DNA from: Methanobacterium sp. | Lineage (GTDB): Archaea > Methanobacteriota > Methanobacteria > Methanobacteriales > Methanobacteriaceae | Length of the DNA: 5,432 nucleotides | Reading direction: 5' to 3' | NCBI GenBank assembly: GCA_003162115.1 | Contig: PMMV01000026.1 | Span: 4,883-10,314, forward strand | Part shown: positions 4,813-5,432 of the stretch, one piece after another | How positions within the stretch are numbered: the first letter of the stretch is position 1 | Layout of the letters: every line of letters starts with the position of its first letter | Program-made: the position numbers and the translations under genes | The notes under the pieces: generated by a model | Told to the model about the DNA's origin: nothing | What the model saw: only the letters and a program-made list of their open reading frames with translations | Database searches by the model: none

Positions 4813-5211
4813 TCAGTCGGATTTTTTACCACTTTGTTCCTTTTCAGCCTGTTTCATCTTGTAATCAGCAATTGCAGCACGTAAAGCATCTGCTGCAAGA
4901 TTTGAACAGTGCATCTTAACTGGTGGCAGTCCTTCAAGTTCATCTGCAACATCATTTCTCGATATTTTAAGGGCTTCCTCAATGGTTTTTCCAACAGCCA
5001 TTTCTGTTATCATACTGCTTGTGGCAATTGCAGCTCCACATCCAAAGGTTTTAAATTTAATATCGGTAATAATGTTATCTTCGACCTTTATGTAGATAGT
5101 CATCAGGTCTCCACAAGTTGGGTTCCCCTCTGTTCCAATACCATCTGCATTCTCGATTTCTCCAACGTTTCTGGGATTCTGAAAATGATCCATTACTTTT
5201 TCACTGTACAT
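4813..5211 (-). CDS. iscU: Iron-sulfur cluster assembly scaffold, IscU/NifU N-terminal type
   Basis: The 132-residue protein is a scaffold on which iron and sulfide are assembled into [2Fe-2S] or [4Fe-4S] clusters before transfer to target proteins, of which methanogens have many. Counted from the ATG at 5211, the three ligand cysteines are C33 (in GNPTCGD, with the release-aiding D35), C58 (in FKTFGCGAAIATSS) and C102 (in KMHCSNLAADA, next to H101). LPPVK (95-99), the site that HscA binds in bacterial IscU, is kept. A lysine- and glutamate-rich tail follows. A longer reading from the GTG at 5218-5220 is possible, but I prefer the ATG: AAGGTGA lies five bases before it and covers that GTG, and the product then begins MYSEKVMDHFQNPRNVG like bacterial IscU. 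No cysteine desulfurase gene is visible; sulfur could come from another locus or from sulfide. Confidence 0.95.
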   Translation of the reverse strand: MYSEKVMDHFQNPRNVGEIENADGIGTEGNPTCGDLMTIYIKVEDNIITDIKFKTFGCGAAIATSSMITEMAVGKTIEEALKISRNDVADELEGLPPVKMHCSNLAADALRAAIADYKMKQAEKEQSGKKSD

Positions 5212-5313
5212 TCTATTCACCTTCTCCCTTAATTAAATAATAGATTTATCTTGAGATTTTAAGACTTTGTTTAAGACGAAATAAATTAACATCTTAATAT
5301 TGGTTTTTGATTC

Positions 5314-5331
5314 TAATAGAATTTTCTATTA
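5314..5331. repeat. Inverted repeat in the iscU upstream region (first)
   Basis: TAATAGAA and TTCTATTA form a perfect eight-base inverted repeat with a two-base centre, about 105 bases before the iscU start. The word TAATAGA recurs once at 5238-5244. It may be an operator or a by-product of the high AT content. Confidence 0.4.
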
Positions 5332-5341
5332 TCCTACTAAT

Positions 5342-5359
5342 ATATAACAATAGTTATAT
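5342..5359. repeat. Inverted repeat in the iscU upstream region (second)
   Basis: ATATAAC and GTTATAT flank AATA as a perfect seven-base inverted repeat, 28 bases from the first (centre to centre). On the minus strand the neighbouring TTATATATTA (5338-5347) is a possible TATA box for leftward transcription to iscU, which would give a leader of about 110 bases. The remaining bases to the window end are AT-rich with T-runs on the plus strand, and I see no gene in them. Confidence 0.4.
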
Positions 5360-5432
5360 TTATGTTAAATAGATATATTAAAATTTTTTTAAACTTTTAA
5401 TTTTTTTAATATTGTTATTTTAACTTATTTTA

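Noticed and set aside
4909..5232. Rightward reading frame of 107 codons
   Set aside because: It is antisense to iscU, whose cysteine motifs are unmistakable.
5381..5417. T7 runs near the right edge as a terminator
   Set aside because: No rightward gene precedes them, and the region is almost pure A and T, so they are probably compositional.

Overview
The window is AT-rich and looks like a chromosomal stretch from a methanogenic euryarchaeon, most likely Methanobacterium or a close relative. This is an inference. The supports are archaeal-style TATA boxes in front of genes, strong Shine-Dalgarno sites (AGGTGA, GGAGG), U-tract terminators, and a gene mix (stand-alone response regulators, REC-PAS protein, lone HicB-like protein, IscU scaffold) typical of that group. 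No transposase, integrase, CRISPR array, tRNA or rRNA gene was seen.

Positions 1-1140 (minus strand) hold an ABC-2 exporter pair. A complete DrrA/CcmA-type ATPase is followed by the first 40 codons of its membrane permease, which is cut by the window edge. The permease has a strong ribosome binding site, but the codon in the start position is ATA, overlapping the ATPase stop codon.

Positions 1200-2700 (minus) hold a two-gene signalling operon: a single-domain CheY/Rcp1-like response regulator, then, 4 bases later, a REC-PAS protein without a kinase domain. Neither carries an output or kinase domain, so a histidine kinase encoded elsewhere is presumably needed. Positions 2730-3770 (minus) hold a second likely operon: a small unrecognised 105-residue protein followed by a DJ-1/PfpI-family protein.

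The most interesting part is the 445-base gap at 3694-4138. It contains a compact, comparatively GC-rich block with two strong hairpins. On the minus strand it has a TATA box about 25 bases upstream and ends in a hairpin plus U6. I read it as a small RNA of roughly 118 nt whose apical loop presents CCUCC, the complement of a Shine-Dalgarno core. I do not recognise it as a known RNA family.

Positions 4030-4710 (plus) carry a lone HicB-family gene without a visible HicA toxin, then a small acidic protein gene whose reading frame runs through its own apparent terminator. Positions 4789-5211 (minus) carry an IscU/NifU-type iron-sulfur scaffold, better started at an internal ATG than at the upstream GTG. 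Two inverted repeats lie in its upstream region.
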